From the NCBI GenBank assembly GCA_019359095.1, contig JAHHHZ010000011.1, positions 310,001-374,000 of the forward strand: 64,000 bases of DNA, read 5' to 3'. Shown here in pieces: positions 35,688-45,269 of the stretch. Below the pieces are notes generated by a model. The model was not told the origin of the DNA and searched no databases. It was given only the letters and a program-made list of their open reading frames with translations. The position numbers and the translations under genes were made by a program. Numbering within the stretch: the first letter of the stretch is position 1; the number at the start of each line of letters is the position of its first letter. Source of the stretch: Pleurocapsa minor HA4230-MV1. GTDB lineage: Bacteria > Cyanobacteriota > Cyanobacteriia > Cyanobacteriales > Xenococcaceae.

Positions 35688-37094
35688 TTACTCAGAATCA
35701 GCGACCACTTCTGCCTCAACAGTTTTTATTTCCGTCTCAGAATCTTCTTGTTCTGCTTGAGCTTCTTGAGCTTTTTGGAGAGAACCTTCAGGAACCAGCT
35801 CTATTTGAGCTTTATCGCGTAAAAACTTATAAGTGTTTTCAGTGAGTAAATCGCTTGTGACCATTTCTAGTAAACGTTCCTCGTCTACTTCTTGTCCTGC
35901 CAGTTGTGGTCTTATTTCAGTGATTTTGGCATCGATCGCCCCTTGATCGGGTTCTAGTGCTTCTTTTTTCGCTATTTCTTGGAGAATTAATGATTTTTGT
36001 AGATTGGATACCGCTTCAGGGCGAGCATTATCTCGCAACATGGGAACATTATCCGAGTTAAACAACTGTTTGACATCCAAGCCCATTTGCTGCATTTGCA
36101 TCAGGGTTTTCGTCAACACGCTAGTTGTTTCTTCCTGCACCAAAGATTCTGGCAGATCGATCTGGTTTTGTTCCATCAAGGCAGCAGCGATCGCCTCATT
36201 GATGTTATTGTTGGTTTGGTTTTGGGCTTGTTCTTTAAACTGTTTTTCGATCGACTCTTTATAGGCTGCGAAGGTGTCAAACTCATCATCACTGACTTCT
36301 TGAGCAAAATCATCGTCCAATTCTGGTAGCTCTTTGGTTTTTAGCTCATTCAGCGTAATACTAAAAATGGCTGGCTTACCCGCTAAATCTTCTTGGGGAT
36401 AATCTTCAGGAAAGGTAACGGACACATCCTTAGTTTCTTCAGGCTTCATGCCCACAATGCCTTCTACCATGCCAGGAATTAGTTTGCCTTCGGCTATTTC
36501 CACCTGGAAATTAGTGGCGCTGCCCCCTTCGATTTCCTTATTTTCCTCTTCTGGGAGAATGCCTTTAAAATCAACGAATGCCACATCTCCCATTTGAGCT
36601 GCACGTTCTTCTACGGGAACAAGATCGGCTTTTTGCTCGCGACGCTGATTGATAAAATCATCAACCTTTTCGGGCTGATAGACTATTTCTTCTGCTTTAA
36701 CGCTGAGATTATTGTAGTCAGACAGTTCTATACTGGGAGGAACATCTACGGCAACAGAAAAGCTAATCGCGTCCCCTGGATTATATTGTCCTAACAGTTC
36801 ATCAAAATTGGAGCGTAAATTGGGTTGACCAAGAGCCTTAATCGATTCCTGTTCAATGGCATCTTGTAAAGATTTTTGAATTAATTCTTCGAGGGCTGCT
36901 GCCTTAATGCGATCGTTACCGATTCTTTGTAACAAAATGCGACGGGGTACTTTTCCTTTACGAAACCCAGGAATATTGCTGGAACGGGCAAGGTTTTGCA
37001 CCATTTTTTCGTAGGCATTTCGAGACGCTTCTGGAGCAATTTCTATATTTAAACCAACTTGACTTTCAGGAAGTCTCTCCTGGGTTACTTTCAT
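35688..37094 (-). CDS. tig: Trigger factor
   Basis: A 468-residue ribosome-associated chaperone and peptidyl-prolyl isomerase. The ribosome-binding loop is in IPGFRKGKVPRRIL (about residues 40-53). The FKBP-type isomerase domain spans about 160-245 (QMGDVAFVDFKGILP, then TFPEDYPQEDLAGKPAIF). The C-terminal helical arms follow, ending in an acidic tail rich in Glu/Gln. It meets nascent chains at the ribosome exit. First in the tig-clpP-clpX group, a conserved bacterial arrangement joining folding and degradation. Confidence 0.97.
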   Translation of the reverse strand: MKVTQERLPESQVGLNIEIAPEASRNAYEKMVQNLARSSNIPGFRKGKVPRRILLQRIGNDRIKAAALEELIQKSLQDAIEQESIKALGQPNLRSNFDELLGQYNPGDAISFSVAVDVPPSIELSDYNNLSVKAEEIVYQPEKVDDFINQRREQKADLVPVEERAAQMGDVAFVDFKGILPEEENKEIEGGSATNFQVEIAEGKLIPGMVEGIVGMKPEETKDVSVTFPEDYPQEDLAGKPAIFSITLNELKTKELPELDDDFAQEVSDDEFDTFAAYKESIEKQFKEQAQNQTNNNINEAIAAALMEQNQIDLPESLVQEETTSVLTKTLMQMQQMGLDVKQLFNSDNVPMLRDNARPEAVSNLQKSLILQEIAKKEALEPDQGAIDAKITEIRPQLAGQEVDEERLLEMVTSDLLTENTYKFLRDKAQIELVPEGSLQKAQEAQAEQEDSETEIKTVEAEVVADSE

Positions 37095-37456
37095 CGATGC
37101 TAATATCTCAAAACTACTGGGTTAATTTTAGGGTGGATCTAGGTAGGGATAAACTTAAGCTAAAGTTAAAACTTGCAATGCACTTAGTTAATTACTGTAG
37201 TAACAATAGTTTGCGTATCGAAATGTAAATAACCAGAACAATTTGCCTCAGTTTTTCTCCATGAACCAATAGTCATAATAATATATCTATTGAGCGAGCT
37301 ACATCTTTTATTGACTAGCAAATTATCGGGTTATTTTTTAGATGTAGTTAAACTAAGCAATTAGACTGCTGAAATTAAAGCCAAAATAATTTTGTCTGAA
37401 ACCAGATGATCGTCAAACTTTACTAAAATTGATAAGCCCGAAGGAGGTCAAGATAA
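37095..37456. other. tig-asd divergent intergenic region
   Basis: 362 bp between divergent starts with no gene. AT-rich, with a weak dyad CAATAG...CTATTG at about 37266-37295. The last bases hold the strong asd ribosome site AAGGAGGT (37441-37448). Confidence 0.5.
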
Positions 37457-38500
37457 TTGTCTAAAAAAGTGAATGTAGCGATTTTAGGAGCGACTGGAGC
37501 AGTTGGTAAGGAACTACTAGATTTACTTGCCGAACGCCAGTTTCCTCTAAAAAATCTTAAGTTACTGGCATCTTCTCGTTCGGCGGGGAGTAAAATTGCT
37601 TTCAATGGTCAGGAAATAACCGTTGAGGTAGTGAGCGAGAATTCTTTTAAAGATATCGATCTTGTCTTGGCATCTGCGGGGGGTTCTACTTCTAAAAAAT
37701 GGGCGCATCAAGCGATCGCTGCGGGAGCGGTGGTAATTGATAACTCTAGCGCTTTTAGAATGGATGAGCGCGTACCTCTAATTGTGCCTGAAATTAATTC
37801 TGCGGCGGCTGCTAACCATCAGGGCCTGATTGCTAATCCTAACTGCACCACGATTTTGATGGGGGTGGCAATTTATCCTCTGCATCAGGTTCAGCGTATT
37901 AAGCGCATCGTGGTGGCTACCTATCAATCTGCTTCTGGTGCAGGAGCTAGAGCAATGACAGAAGCTATGGTTCAAGCTCAGGATATTTTAAACGGTAAGC
38001 AACCCCAAGCGGAAGTCTTACCCTATCCGATCGCCTTTAATTTATTTCCCCATAATTCGCCTCTAAATGAGCAGGGATATTGCGAAGAGGAAATGAAAAT
38101 GATTAATGAAACCAGGAAAATATTTGGCGATCCAGATATTGCGATTACCGCCACCTGTGTCCGCGTACCCGTATTACGAGCGCACTCTGAAGCTATTAAT
38201 CTGGAGTTTGAGCAACCTTTTGATGTTAAGCAAGTTAGAGAGTTGATTGCAGCAGCACCAGGAGTCAAGCTAGTCGAAGACTGGCAAAGTAATTATTTCC
38301 CGATGCCGATTGATGCTACAGGCAAAGATCCAGTGTTAGTGGGTCGAATTCGTCAGGATATTTCTTGCGATCGCGGTTTGGAACTGTGGCTTTGTGGCGA
38401 TCAAATTCGCAAAGGAGCAGCTTTGAATGCAATCCAAATTGCTGAGTTATTACTGCAAAAGAATTTATTAACAGTCCCTAATTCGGCGGTGAGCGCTTAA
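37457..38500 (+). CDS. asd: Aspartate-semialdehyde dehydrogenase
   Basis: A 347-residue NADP-dependent enzyme that converts aspartyl phosphate to aspartate semialdehyde, the branch point to lysine/diaminopimelate, threonine and methionine. The start is TTG, fixed by an excellent ribosome site AAGGAGGT 8 bp upstream and by the family opening VNVAILGATGAVGKELL. The catalytic cysteine is in NPNCTTILM, and YQSASGAGARAM and CVRVPVLRAHSEA mark substrate and phosphate sites. It is followed after 80 bp by dapA, the next step toward diaminopimelate, so the pair is a functional operon. Confidence 0.96.
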   Translation: MSKKVNVAILGATGAVGKELLDLLAERQFPLKNLKLLASSRSAGSKIAFNGQEITVEVVSENSFKDIDLVLASAGGSTSKKWAHQAIAAGAVVIDNSSAFRMDERVPLIVPEINSAAAANHQGLIANPNCTTILMGVAIYPLHQVQRIKRIVVATYQSASGAGARAMTEAMVQAQDILNGKQPQAEVLPYPIAFNLFPHNSPLNEQGYCEEEMKMINETRKIFGDPDIAITATCVRVPVLRAHSEAINLEFEQPFDVKQVRELIAAAPGVKLVEDWQSNYFPMPIDATGKDPVLVGRIRQDISCDRGLELWLCGDQIRKGAALNAIQIAELLLQKNLLTVPNSAVSA

Positions 38501-38580
38501 GAAACTAGCTAGCTGGGAAAATACAGACTGAGAACAGATTGAGAACAAATTGAAAATAGTAATCATAATGAGTCAGATAA

Positions 38581-39471
38581 ATGCGTGAAGAACCGTTTGG
38601 TAGGGTAATAACGGCAATGGTCACACCATTTGCTGAAGATGGCAGTGTCAACTATGCAGTTGCCGAAAAATTGGCGGTTCACTTGGTAGAACACGGTAGT
38701 GATGGATTAGTAGTTTGCGGCACTACAGGAGAATCTCCAACTTTAAGTTGGTCAGAAGAGTATGAGCTATTTAAAGTAATTAAGCAGGCGGTGGGCGATC
38801 GCGCTAAAATCATCGCGGGAACAGGATCGAATTCGACAACAGAAGCGATCGCTGCTACAGTCAAGGCAGCAAAACTTAACCTAGATGGTTCATTGCAGGT
38901 CGTACCATACTATAACAAGCCACCCCAAGCAGGATTATACGAGCATTTTAAAGCGATCGCCGAGGCTTGCCCCGATTTACCAATGATGCTTTACAATGTG
39001 CCTGGCAGGACTAGTTGTAACTTGGAGGCAGAAACTGTAGCCAACCTAGCGCAAATTAGTAATATAGTGGCAATTAAAGAAGCTAGTGGTAATTTAGAAC
39101 AAGCCTGTAAAATCAAATGTTTAACCCCCGCTAATTTTGCGATTTATTCAGGAGAAGATGCGTTAACATTGCCGATGATGACCGTTGGTAGTTCTGGAGT
39201 AGTAAGTGTTGCTTCTCATTTAGTCGGCAAGCAAATGCAGTCAATGATTGCAGCCTTTCATAATGGGGATAATCAACAGGCTACCAAAATCCAGTTACAG
39301 TTATTTCCTTTGTTTCAAGCGTTGTTTATGACCACTAACCCAATTCCTGTCAAAACTGCTTTAAGGTTGCAAGGATGGCAGGTAGGTAAGTTACGAACAC
39401 CATTATGTGAGTTACAATTAGATTTATTAGAAAAGTTAAAGTTAATTTTGCCAGAATTAAACCTAATTTAG
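38581..39471 (+). CDS. dapA: 4-hydroxy-tetrahydrodipicolinate synthase
   Basis: A 296-residue (beta/alpha)8 aldolase that condenses pyruvate with aspartate semialdehyde, the first step of the diaminopimelate/lysine branch. Family motifs are [13 protein letters not shown], the tyrosine in [12 protein letters not shown], and the Schiff-base lysine in [25 protein letters not shown] is the C-terminal signature. Downstream of asd and upstream of rnj, a gene order seen in many cyanobacteria. Confidence 0.97.
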   Translation: MREEPFGRVITAMVTPFAEDGSVNYAVAEKLAVHLVEHGSDGLVVCGTTGESPTLSWSEEYELFKVIKQAVGDRAKIIAGTGSNSTTEAIAATVKAAKLNLDGSLQVVPYYNKPPQAGLYEHFKAIAEACPDLPMMLYNVPGRTSCNLEAETVANLAQISNIVAIKEASGNLEQACKIKCLTPANFAIYSGEDALTLPMMTVGSSGVVSVASHLVGKQMQSMIAAFHNGDNQQATKIQLQLFPLFQALFMTTNPIPVKTALRLQGWQVGKLRTPLCELQLDLLEKLKLILPELNLI

Positions 39472-39758
39472 ATAGCGTTAACAGCACTCTTTGATTGACT
39501 ATTATTGTAATCAGTAGCTAAGATTTGGATTCTCTAATCAACAGCAGGTCTTTATTCATCAACAAACATTAAAGCTGGCCGCGATCGGCAGCTAGTCGTA
39601 GTTAGATCACAGTTAGCAGTTAGTCAAGAAAAAAAGTTAATTGTCCCCAGTAATAGTTCAGTTCTTAGAAAACTCTCTTCAATAGAAATTCTAAGGCGAA
39701 TTTACAGTTTTTATTGAGTAAATAAAAAAGCGCGAATAACCACATACAAATAAACCAC

Positions 39759-41573
39759 ATGAGCAAAATAGTCAAAAAAAGCAAAAAGCCAACTGTCAAA
39801 ATTATTCCCTTGGGTGGACTGCATGAAATAGGTAAAAACACTTGTGTCTTTGAATACGAAGATGAAATAATTCTGCTGGATGCAGGATTGGGTTTTCCCT
39901 CAGATCAAATGCACGGCATCAACATCGTTTTACCCGATATGACCTACTTGAGAGAGAACTCTCATCGGATTAAGGGCATGATTGTCACTCATGGTCATGA
40001 AGATCATATTGGCGGTATTGCTTATCACCTCAAGCAGTTTGATATCCCTGTAATTTATGGGCCGCGACTAGCAATGTCTTTGCTGAGCGATAAATTAGAA
40101 GAAGCGGGAGTTAGCGATCGCACTACCTTAAAAAGCGTTCTTCCCAGAGACATTGTCCAGATCGGTCAGTATTTCCGCGCTGAATATATCCGCAATACCC
40201 ACTCCATCGCCGACAGCTTTACCGTTGCCATCCATACACCAATTGGCACAATCATCCATTCAGGAGACTTTAAAATTGACCACACTCCTGTAGATGGTGA
40301 ACACTTCGATCTTCAGAAGCTAGCCGAGCATGGAGCCAAGGGTGTACTGTGCTTGCTGAGCGATTCTACCAATGCTGAAGTTCCAGGACATACCCCTTCA
40401 GAGAGATCCGTCTATCCCAACCTAGATCGCATCTTTAATGGCGCAGAGGGGCGGATTATGGTGACCACCTTCTCTTCTTCAGTGCATCGAGTCAATATGG
40501 TCTTAGACTTAGCTCGTAAGCATGGTCGCAAGGTTGCAGTCGTCGGACGTTCGATGCTAAACGTGATTGCCCACGCTCGTAAACTAGGGTATATCCAGTG
40601 TCGTGACGATATTTTTGAACCCTTACGCTCAGTCAATCGTTTACCAGACGAAAAAGTTTTAATTCTTTGTACTGGCTCTCAGGGTGAAGAATTAGCAGCG
40701 ATGACCCGTATTTCTAAAGGGGAACATCGACAAATTAGTGTGAGGGAAGGAGACACGATCATCTTTTCCGCTAATCCCATTCCTGGCAACACTATCGGCG
40801 TGGTTAACACCATCGATCGCCTGATGATGCAGGGAGCAAAAGTAGTCTATGGACGTAAAGAAGGAATTCACGTTTCAGGTCATGGTGCGCGAGAAGACCA
40901 CAAGCTCATGCTTAATCTAACCAGACCCAAGTTCTTTGTCCCTGTTCATGGTGAACACAGGATGTTGGTAGAACACTCAGGCATGGCTCAGGCAATGGGT
41001 ATTCCGAAAGAAAACATTGTCATCATCAAAAACGGCAATATCATTGAACTTACAGAAGACAGCATTGGCGTTAATGGAGAAGTTCCTTCTGGTATCGAAC
41101 TTGTAGACCGTGCAGGTATCGTGCAAGACAACGTGATGAAAGAAAGACAGCAGTTGGCTGAAGATGGTGTAATTACTGTCGCTGCTGCAATCAACTGGTC
41201 TGGTGAATTAGTCGCTACTCCTGCTTTACACCTACGGGGGGTGGTCACTTCCATCGAGCAATCTTTACTGCAACAGTTGGTCAATCGAACTGTCGAAAGA
41301 ATTTTAAGCGATCGCTGGAACGATTTTAGTGAAACTAAAGACGGTGAAACTGAGGTTGACTGGACGGGAGTACGTCTAGAAATTGAAGGTGGTTTACAGC
41401 GTTTATTGAAGCGGGAATTAAAAAGCCGTCCTTTGGTAGTATTTATGATGCAAATTCCTGAAAAACAACCTGCTAAAACCACAACAGCCAGAAGAAGAAA
41501 ACGTTCTAGTTCGATCGGCACAACTAGCACAGCTAGCTCAACTTCTGCACCTGTAATTTCTAGCCGTAAATAA
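39759..41573 (+). CDS. rnj: Ribonuclease J
   Basis: A 604-residue metallo-beta-lactamase/beta-CASP ribonuclease for mRNA turnover and 5' end processing. The metal-binding signature is VTHGHEDHIGGIAYHL (about residues 75-90), with later ligands in IHSGDFKID and VHGEHRMLVEH. The beta-CASP domain lies at about 215-350, and the C-terminal domain (from about 450) ends in a basic, Ser/Thr-rich tail (TTARRRKRSSS) likely to bind RNA. It has a good terminator at 41616-41651 and probably its own promoter in the 287-bp gap after dapA. Confidence 0.96.
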   Translation: MSKIVKKSKKPTVKIIPLGGLHEIGKNTCVFEYEDEIILLDAGLGFPSDQMHGINIVLPDMTYLRENSHRIKGMIVTHGHEDHIGGIAYHLKQFDIPVIYGPRLAMSLLSDKLEEAGVSDRTTLKSVLPRDIVQIGQYFRAEYIRNTHSIADSFTVAIHTPIGTIIHSGDFKIDHTPVDGEHFDLQKLAEHGAKGVLCLLSDSTNAEVPGHTPSERSVYPNLDRIFNGAEGRIMVTTFSSSVHRVNMVLDLARKHGRKVAVVGRSMLNVIAHARKLGYIQCRDDIFEPLRSVNRLPDEKVLILCTGSQGEELAAMTRISKGEHRQISVREGDTIIFSANPIPGNTIGVVNTIDRLMMQGAKVVYGRKEGIHVSGHGAREDHKLMLNLTRPKFFVPVHGEHRMLVEHSGMAQAMGIPKENIVIIKNGNIIELTEDSIGVNGEVPSGIELVDRAGIVQDNVMKERQQLAEDGVITVAAAINWSGELVATPALHLRGVVTSIEQSLLQQLVNRTVERILSDRWNDFSETKDGETEVDWTGVRLEIEGGLQRLLKRELKSRPLVVFMMQIPEKQPAKTTTARRRKRSSSIGTTSTASSTSAPVISSRK

Positions 41574-41615
41574 GCTCTACTAATCTATCGATTTTGAATT
41601 GATATCTAGACTAAA

Positions 41616-41651
41616 GCGTTGCCTATGGTGAACAAAGGCAACGTTTTTTTT
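41616..41651 (+). terminator. Rho-independent terminator after rnj
   Basis: CGTTGCCT (41617-41624) pairs perfectly with AGGCAACG (41636-41643) across an 11-nt loop and runs into eight T residues. Confidence 0.9.
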
Positions 41652-41711
41652 GTCAAACTACTTCCTACTCAATATTTCTCGTTTAAGCTTTGTTATTGAT
41701 TAGTTAAGTAG

Positions 41712-41773
41712 TAGGTAGTCCTAAAGGACGACGCGTAGCTAGTGCTTTAGCATAAGCTTCGCAAATAGGTAGT
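41712..41773 (+). repeat. Small dispersed repeat, long variant, with flanking direct repeat
   Basis: TAGGTAGT at 41712-41719 and 41766-41773 flanks a 46-bp element that starts CCTAAAGGACGACGCGTAGC and ends AAGCTTCGCAAA. Compared with the short form it carries about 24 extra bases in the middle. The surrounding sequence is itself rich in TAGGTAG, so the direct repeat may be older than the insertion. Confidence 0.7.
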
Positions 41774-41962
41774 GAATAGTAGGTAGCGTTACTTGTTACT
41801 CGTTACTCGTTACTTTTCTAGCCTCATAGATTAATCTGCATTTGTTAAACGAGAAGTATTGACTTCCTACTTCCCAAGCGCTCGCTGTTAGCTGTAGACT
41901 AAAATAGTCGGTTAAAATAGTTGTTATTTGTGAACAGACAATAGAAAATATAAACTTCAATT

Positions 41963-42415
41963 TACAATGTCAATCAAGCGATCGCTGTAGTTCAAGCCAA
42001 TAAAAAACGATTACCTTTACTGGGAAATCAAACGATGTATAACTTTGAAACTCTACAACAAGGTTCAGCAAATGCTAACGGCATGACTTTATCGGTAGCT
42101 TGGCATTCAGGGGATAATACGGATCGAGTCTTTATTGAGTCAGCTCAATCACAATGGGGTGGTGATGTTGGGTGGCGCACCGCGATGGCTTATGATGCAA
42201 CGAAAGCAATGGTTGTCGGTTTGGAGTCAGAGTTAAAACCCACTCGCCAGCAGCTACAGGCAACTTTAGCCAATCCTGATTTTACTTTTACTGGTGCTAC
42301 AGGCATAGTCAAATTTTTACCTTCAGGCGATCGCAACCTTAAAGGTGTTCTAGTTCAAGTAGAATCAGGCGATCGCTCTGGGGTGGGTTATGATTTTGTG
42401 CCAGTTGAACCTTAA
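41963..42415 (+). pseudogene. 3' fragment of an ABC-type (LivK-like) substrate-binding protein gene
   Basis: The frame from 41963 reads AIAVVQANKKRLPLLGNQ and continues into MYNFETLQQGSANANGMTLS at 42035, then a binding-protein C-terminus (WRTAMAYDATKAMVVGLE, FTGATGIVKFLPSGDRN). This is the last third of a periplasmic binding protein of the branched-chain amino-acid/receptor type. The signal peptide and first two thirds are missing, and there is a stop just upstream of 41963. An ATG at 42035 allows a 126-residue ORF, but no complete domain. The 460 bp before 42035 hold a dispersed repeat, heptamer tracts and this decayed part. Confidence 0.75.
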
Positions 42416-42428
42416 ACATACTGTCAAA

Positions 42429-43424
42429 CTACTGTAAAAGATATTGCCATAGCAAAATCATCACGGGTAAAAATATGGTGCTGAGGGCAATCGTACTAGC
42501 TGTTACTTGGCGATCGAGATTATACTCTTCCGCCAAAATTAAGTTAGTATTAGCCGTTGGCATCCCAGACATCAACACCATCGACAAACGGGCATCTCCT
42601 GTAAAGCCAAACCAAGTTAAACATAATCCTGTTAATCCTGGTATAACTAGCATTTTGAGTAGAGTAGGCATAATTGCCCAGTTGAAACAATTAACTTTTT
42701 TGATTTCTTGAATTTGGATTCCCGTTAGTAAAAAGGCACTGGCGATCGCTAGCAAAACTGCAAATTTAAGCCCCGAATCAACTGTTACGGTAAAGTCAAC
42801 ACTACGACTGTACCATCCCAGTACAAACGCCCATAAAGCAGGGACTTTAAGTAATTGCTGTAGCTGAATTGACCAACTAATTTTTTGTTGAGAGCTACCA
42901 TAGTAATTAGCCAGCAAAACCCCCATTCCAAAACTACCAAATAAGATTTGGGTAACACTGTATAGCACAGCCCAACCTGAATATACCGAATTGACGAAAA
43001 GAGGGACGATGCTTAAGCCTAAATAACCCGTACTGCCTAAAGTAGAAGCCAAAATAAAACTACCTTGACCAGAAGAATGTTCTGGTATTGGCAAATCAAC
43101 TTGCTTAGTTTGATAGCTAAATAAAGAAAATAAGTTTTTTACCAGATCTTTTGTCAAGATTGCCTGACTTAATTGTTGACCATAAAATAAATTTAAATTA
43201 GCTAAAATTAACCCTAATAACAATACCAAAATGGTAATTATAGGCGGAAACCAAATGTCTTTAATTAATGTAGTATTGTGAGCGATTACAAATATTTGTA
43301 GTGGTAAGCCAAAACGATATAAACTACGGCCGAGCGAGCGAGTAAATTTAGCATTAATTAATTTCAATCTTCCGAGAAAAACTCCCGTAACTGTACCTAA
43401 CAAACTTAAAACGATAGTTTCCAT
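42429..43424 (-). CDS. AEC-family (auxin-efflux-carrier-type) transporter
   Basis: A 331-residue membrane protein with about ten predicted helices in two inverted halves. The C-terminal signature is MLVIPGLTGLCLTWFGF followed by MVLMSGMPTANTNLILAEEY, typical of the AEC family (TC 2.A.69). Bacterial members move small organic acids such as malate; the cargo here is unknown. It is convergent with the decayed binding-protein gene and has a 592-bp AT-rich upstream region. Confidence 0.85.
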   Translation of the reverse strand: METIVLSLLGTVTGVFLGRLKLINAKFTRSLGRSLYRFGLPLQIFVIAHNTTLIKDIWFPPIITILVLLLGLILANLNLFYGQQLSQAILTKDLVKNLFSLFSYQTKQVDLPIPEHSSGQGSFILASTLGSTGYLGLSIVPLFVNSVYSGWAVLYSVTQILFGSFGMGVLLANYYGSSQQKISWSIQLQQLLKVPALWAFVLGWYSRSVDFTVTVDSGLKFAVLLAIASAFLLTGIQIQEIKKVNCFNWAIMPTLLKMLVIPGLTGLCLTWFGFTGDARLSMVLMSGMPTANTNLILAEEYNLDRQVTASTIALSTIFLPVMILLWQYLLQ

Positions 43425-43537
43425 GATGATTTGCTCTTGCTAGCAATTACTGCAAAATATGAGTTAATACCACACTCTTAATTACTCAGCAAATTTATGT
43501 AAGCAAAGTATTTAATAATCAAAAGCAAGTAAAACTG

Positions 43538-43570
43538 ATGCTGTTCAGCTATATGCTGGCAGCATTTTTT
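43538..43570 (+). terminator. Terminator-like hairpin without an upstream gene
   Basis: ATGCTG (43538-43543) pairs with CAGCAT (43560-43565), with a smaller AGC/GCT stem inside, followed by six T residues. No plus-strand gene ends here, so any RNA it stops would be antisense to the AEC leader or a small RNA. Confidence 0.45.
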
Positions 43571-43598
43571 AGTCATTATTTTTCGCTCAAAACTTCGC

Positions 43599-43624
43599 TT
43601 AAATTCTATTTTTATAGAATTTAA
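43599..43624. repeat. Perfect AT-rich palindrome
   Basis: TTAAATTCTAT (43599-43609), TTTT, ATAGAATTTAA (43614-43624): an 11-bp perfect stem with a 4-nt loop, located 175 bp upstream of the AEC gene. Confidence 0.7.
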
Positions 43625-44016
43625 AAGCTTAAAAAACCGCTTATTTCACTCTTACAAGTTAGTTTTAACTTAAACTACTTTTTCAAAAGTATCTTTTGCT
43701 ACTAAAGTTTGATTACTCCGTAAAATTATGAATTAAAATCATCGAAACATTGAATAAATTACATATTGATTGGTTTTTATTTAAAAATATGCTTTTTGAA
43801 AGTTTTAAAAATAACTTTGATTATTAAAAAATTGAGAACTAGTTTGAGATTTTTTGAAAAATAAATATAATGATCGATGCATTTAAGACATAATAATATT
43901 GCTAAAAATACATTGACAACTTATAAAAGCGTTTAATTTAATTTACAATTACCAAAATGACTAGTTTCTATAAGCTGGTCTAATACAGTCGAGTTTTTAT
44001 CAATGCCGTTTTTAAA

Positions 44017-44742
44017 ATGTCACAACAAACCGCTCAAAACTCTACTCAAGGTGATTCATCAGGAAAGTTAGTCTTATCGCATCGCTCAACCTCAATCATT
44101 GATAGCAGTAGTCCTCAGCAACAGCTAATAGAAGCTCAACAACAGCAAATTAATCAGTTAAGGGAAGAACTTGATCAACTCAAAAGAGACGGCGTTAACC
44201 CAAGTAAAACACATAAGTCTCGGCATTTCTGGCGTAATTTGAGACAGTATCTTGCCAAAATCAATCTTGGTTCAAATCATCAACCTAGATTTTCGCTGAA
44301 TGAAATTTTGTTCTCTTATGTTGGCAGTTTTCTGGGTATTGCCACTTTAGCTTATTTAAGCGTTAATTCTGGTTATCCTTTGATTGCAGCCCCATTTGGC
44401 GCAGCAGCAGTATTAGTTTTTGCCGTACCAAATTCACCTTTAGCTCAACCTGGTAATCTTATTTTCGGTAACTTCTTAGGTGCGGTAGTTAGTGTATTGA
44501 TGGTTTTTTTATTTGGTTCAGAGCCTTGGGTAATGGCTTTAGCTGTGGCAACGGCAATTAAACTAATGCAGTTGACAAAAACGCTGCATCCTCCTGGTGG
44601 GGCAGTTGCTTTAGTGGGAGTAATGAGCAAAGCTGAAGTAAGTTTTATTGTTACGCCTGTTCTTCTTGGTTCAATAATTTTGTTGTTTTGTACGATTGGA
44701 TTTAATAACTTAATGCCAGGGAGATCTTATCCCAAAGCTTAA
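44017..44742 (+). CDS. HPP-family membrane protein
   Basis: A 241-residue protein. The first 65 residues are polar and contain a glutamine-rich coiled coil (QQLIEAQQQQINQLREELDQ). Four membrane helices follow from about residue 97 (SYVGSFLGIATLAYL, IAAPFGAAAVLVFAVP, ISVLMVFLFGS-like, and the last near 220). The HPP signature is LTKTLHPPGGAVALVGV. Cyanobacterial HPP proteins have been linked to nitrite transport across plastid or cell membranes, but this member's cargo is not established. The N-terminal coiled coil is an unusual addition. A small membrane protein follows after 49 bp. Confidence 0.85.
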   Translation: MSQQTAQNSTQGDSSGKLVLSHRSTSIIDSSSPQQQLIEAQQQQINQLREELDQLKRDGVNPSKTHKSRHFWRNLRQYLAKINLGSNHQPRFSLNEILFSYVGSFLGIATLAYLSVNSGYPLIAAPFGAAAVLVFAVPNSPLAQPGNLIFGNFLGAVVSVLMVFLFGSEPWVMALAVATAIKLMQLTKTLHPPGGAVALVGVMSKAEVSFIVTPVLLGSIILLFCTIGFNNLMPGRSYPKA

Positions 44743-44791
44743 TGATGAGGATTGCCAACATTGGCTAAAATATGGCAAAACTATTTAGATC

Positions 44792-45199
44792 ATGACCACT
44801 TTAAGCAAAAAAAGAAAGCAATCCTGTTTGATTATCCTGGCTACAGTTTTTGGTAGTGCCGTAGTGGCAGCAGCACCAAAAGCTAATCTAGACTATGCTA
44901 AGCAAGTATTTTTAACGGTTGCCGATATAGCTATGTGTATGGTGATCTGGGATATTTACTTTGAAGAAAATTTATATCAGAAAAATATTACATCTATTTT
45001 GTTAGAGTTGTTTGGTGTCATTATCGTAAGTGCGATTACTGCCTATATAGCCTCTAAAGGAATCACGGCATTGAGCGATCGCCTAATTCTCTGGTTAGGA
45101 GAAATGGGTTGGTGGGTAATTGGCGCGATCGCCGCTTTGACAGCTAGTTTGCTTGGAGTTGGCTGGACGTTGTATTGTGATGATCAATATAGAAATTAA
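44792..45199 (+). CDS. Small membrane protein of unknown function
   Basis: A 135-residue protein with three or four predicted membrane segments: CLIILATVFGSAVVAA (about 11-27), VADIAMCMVIWDIYF (about 42-57), LFGVIIVSAITAYI (about 72-87) and WWVIGAIAALTASLLGVGW (about 106-125). An acidic residue pattern (WDIYFEEN) lies between segments. I do not recognise the family. Short spacing to the HPP gene (49 bp) suggests cotranscription. Confidence 0.6.
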   Translation: MTTLSKKRKQSCLIILATVFGSAVVAAAPKANLDYAKQVFLTVADIAMCMVIWDIYFEENLYQKNITSILLELFGVIIVSAITAYIASKGITALSDRLILWLGEMGWWVIGAIAALTASLLGVGWTLYCDDQYRN

Positions 45200-45269
45200 G
45201 ATCTAATTAAAATAGTTATTAATTATTATAGTTATTAATTATTAGTAGGCGCTTAAAAGTATAAAGGTA

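Larger units (their letters stand above)
43425..44016. other. Very AT-rich divergent intergenic region
   Basis: 592 bp between the AEC and HPP genes with no gene recognised. It contains a terminator-like hairpin (43538-43570) and a perfect AT palindrome (43599-43624). The promoters of both neighbours must lie here. Confidence 0.5.

Noticed and set aside
40988-41530. Minus-strand ORF of 180 codons
   Set aside because: Antisense to the C-terminal part of RNase J, which reads through without fault.
41712-41773. Eight-base direct repeats as proof of target duplication
   Set aside because: The surrounding sequence already repeats TAGGTAG, as do the heptamer tracts around the copies at 55456, 55526 and 60927. 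Only the copy in the four-helix gene has flanks that are not part of a tandem tract.
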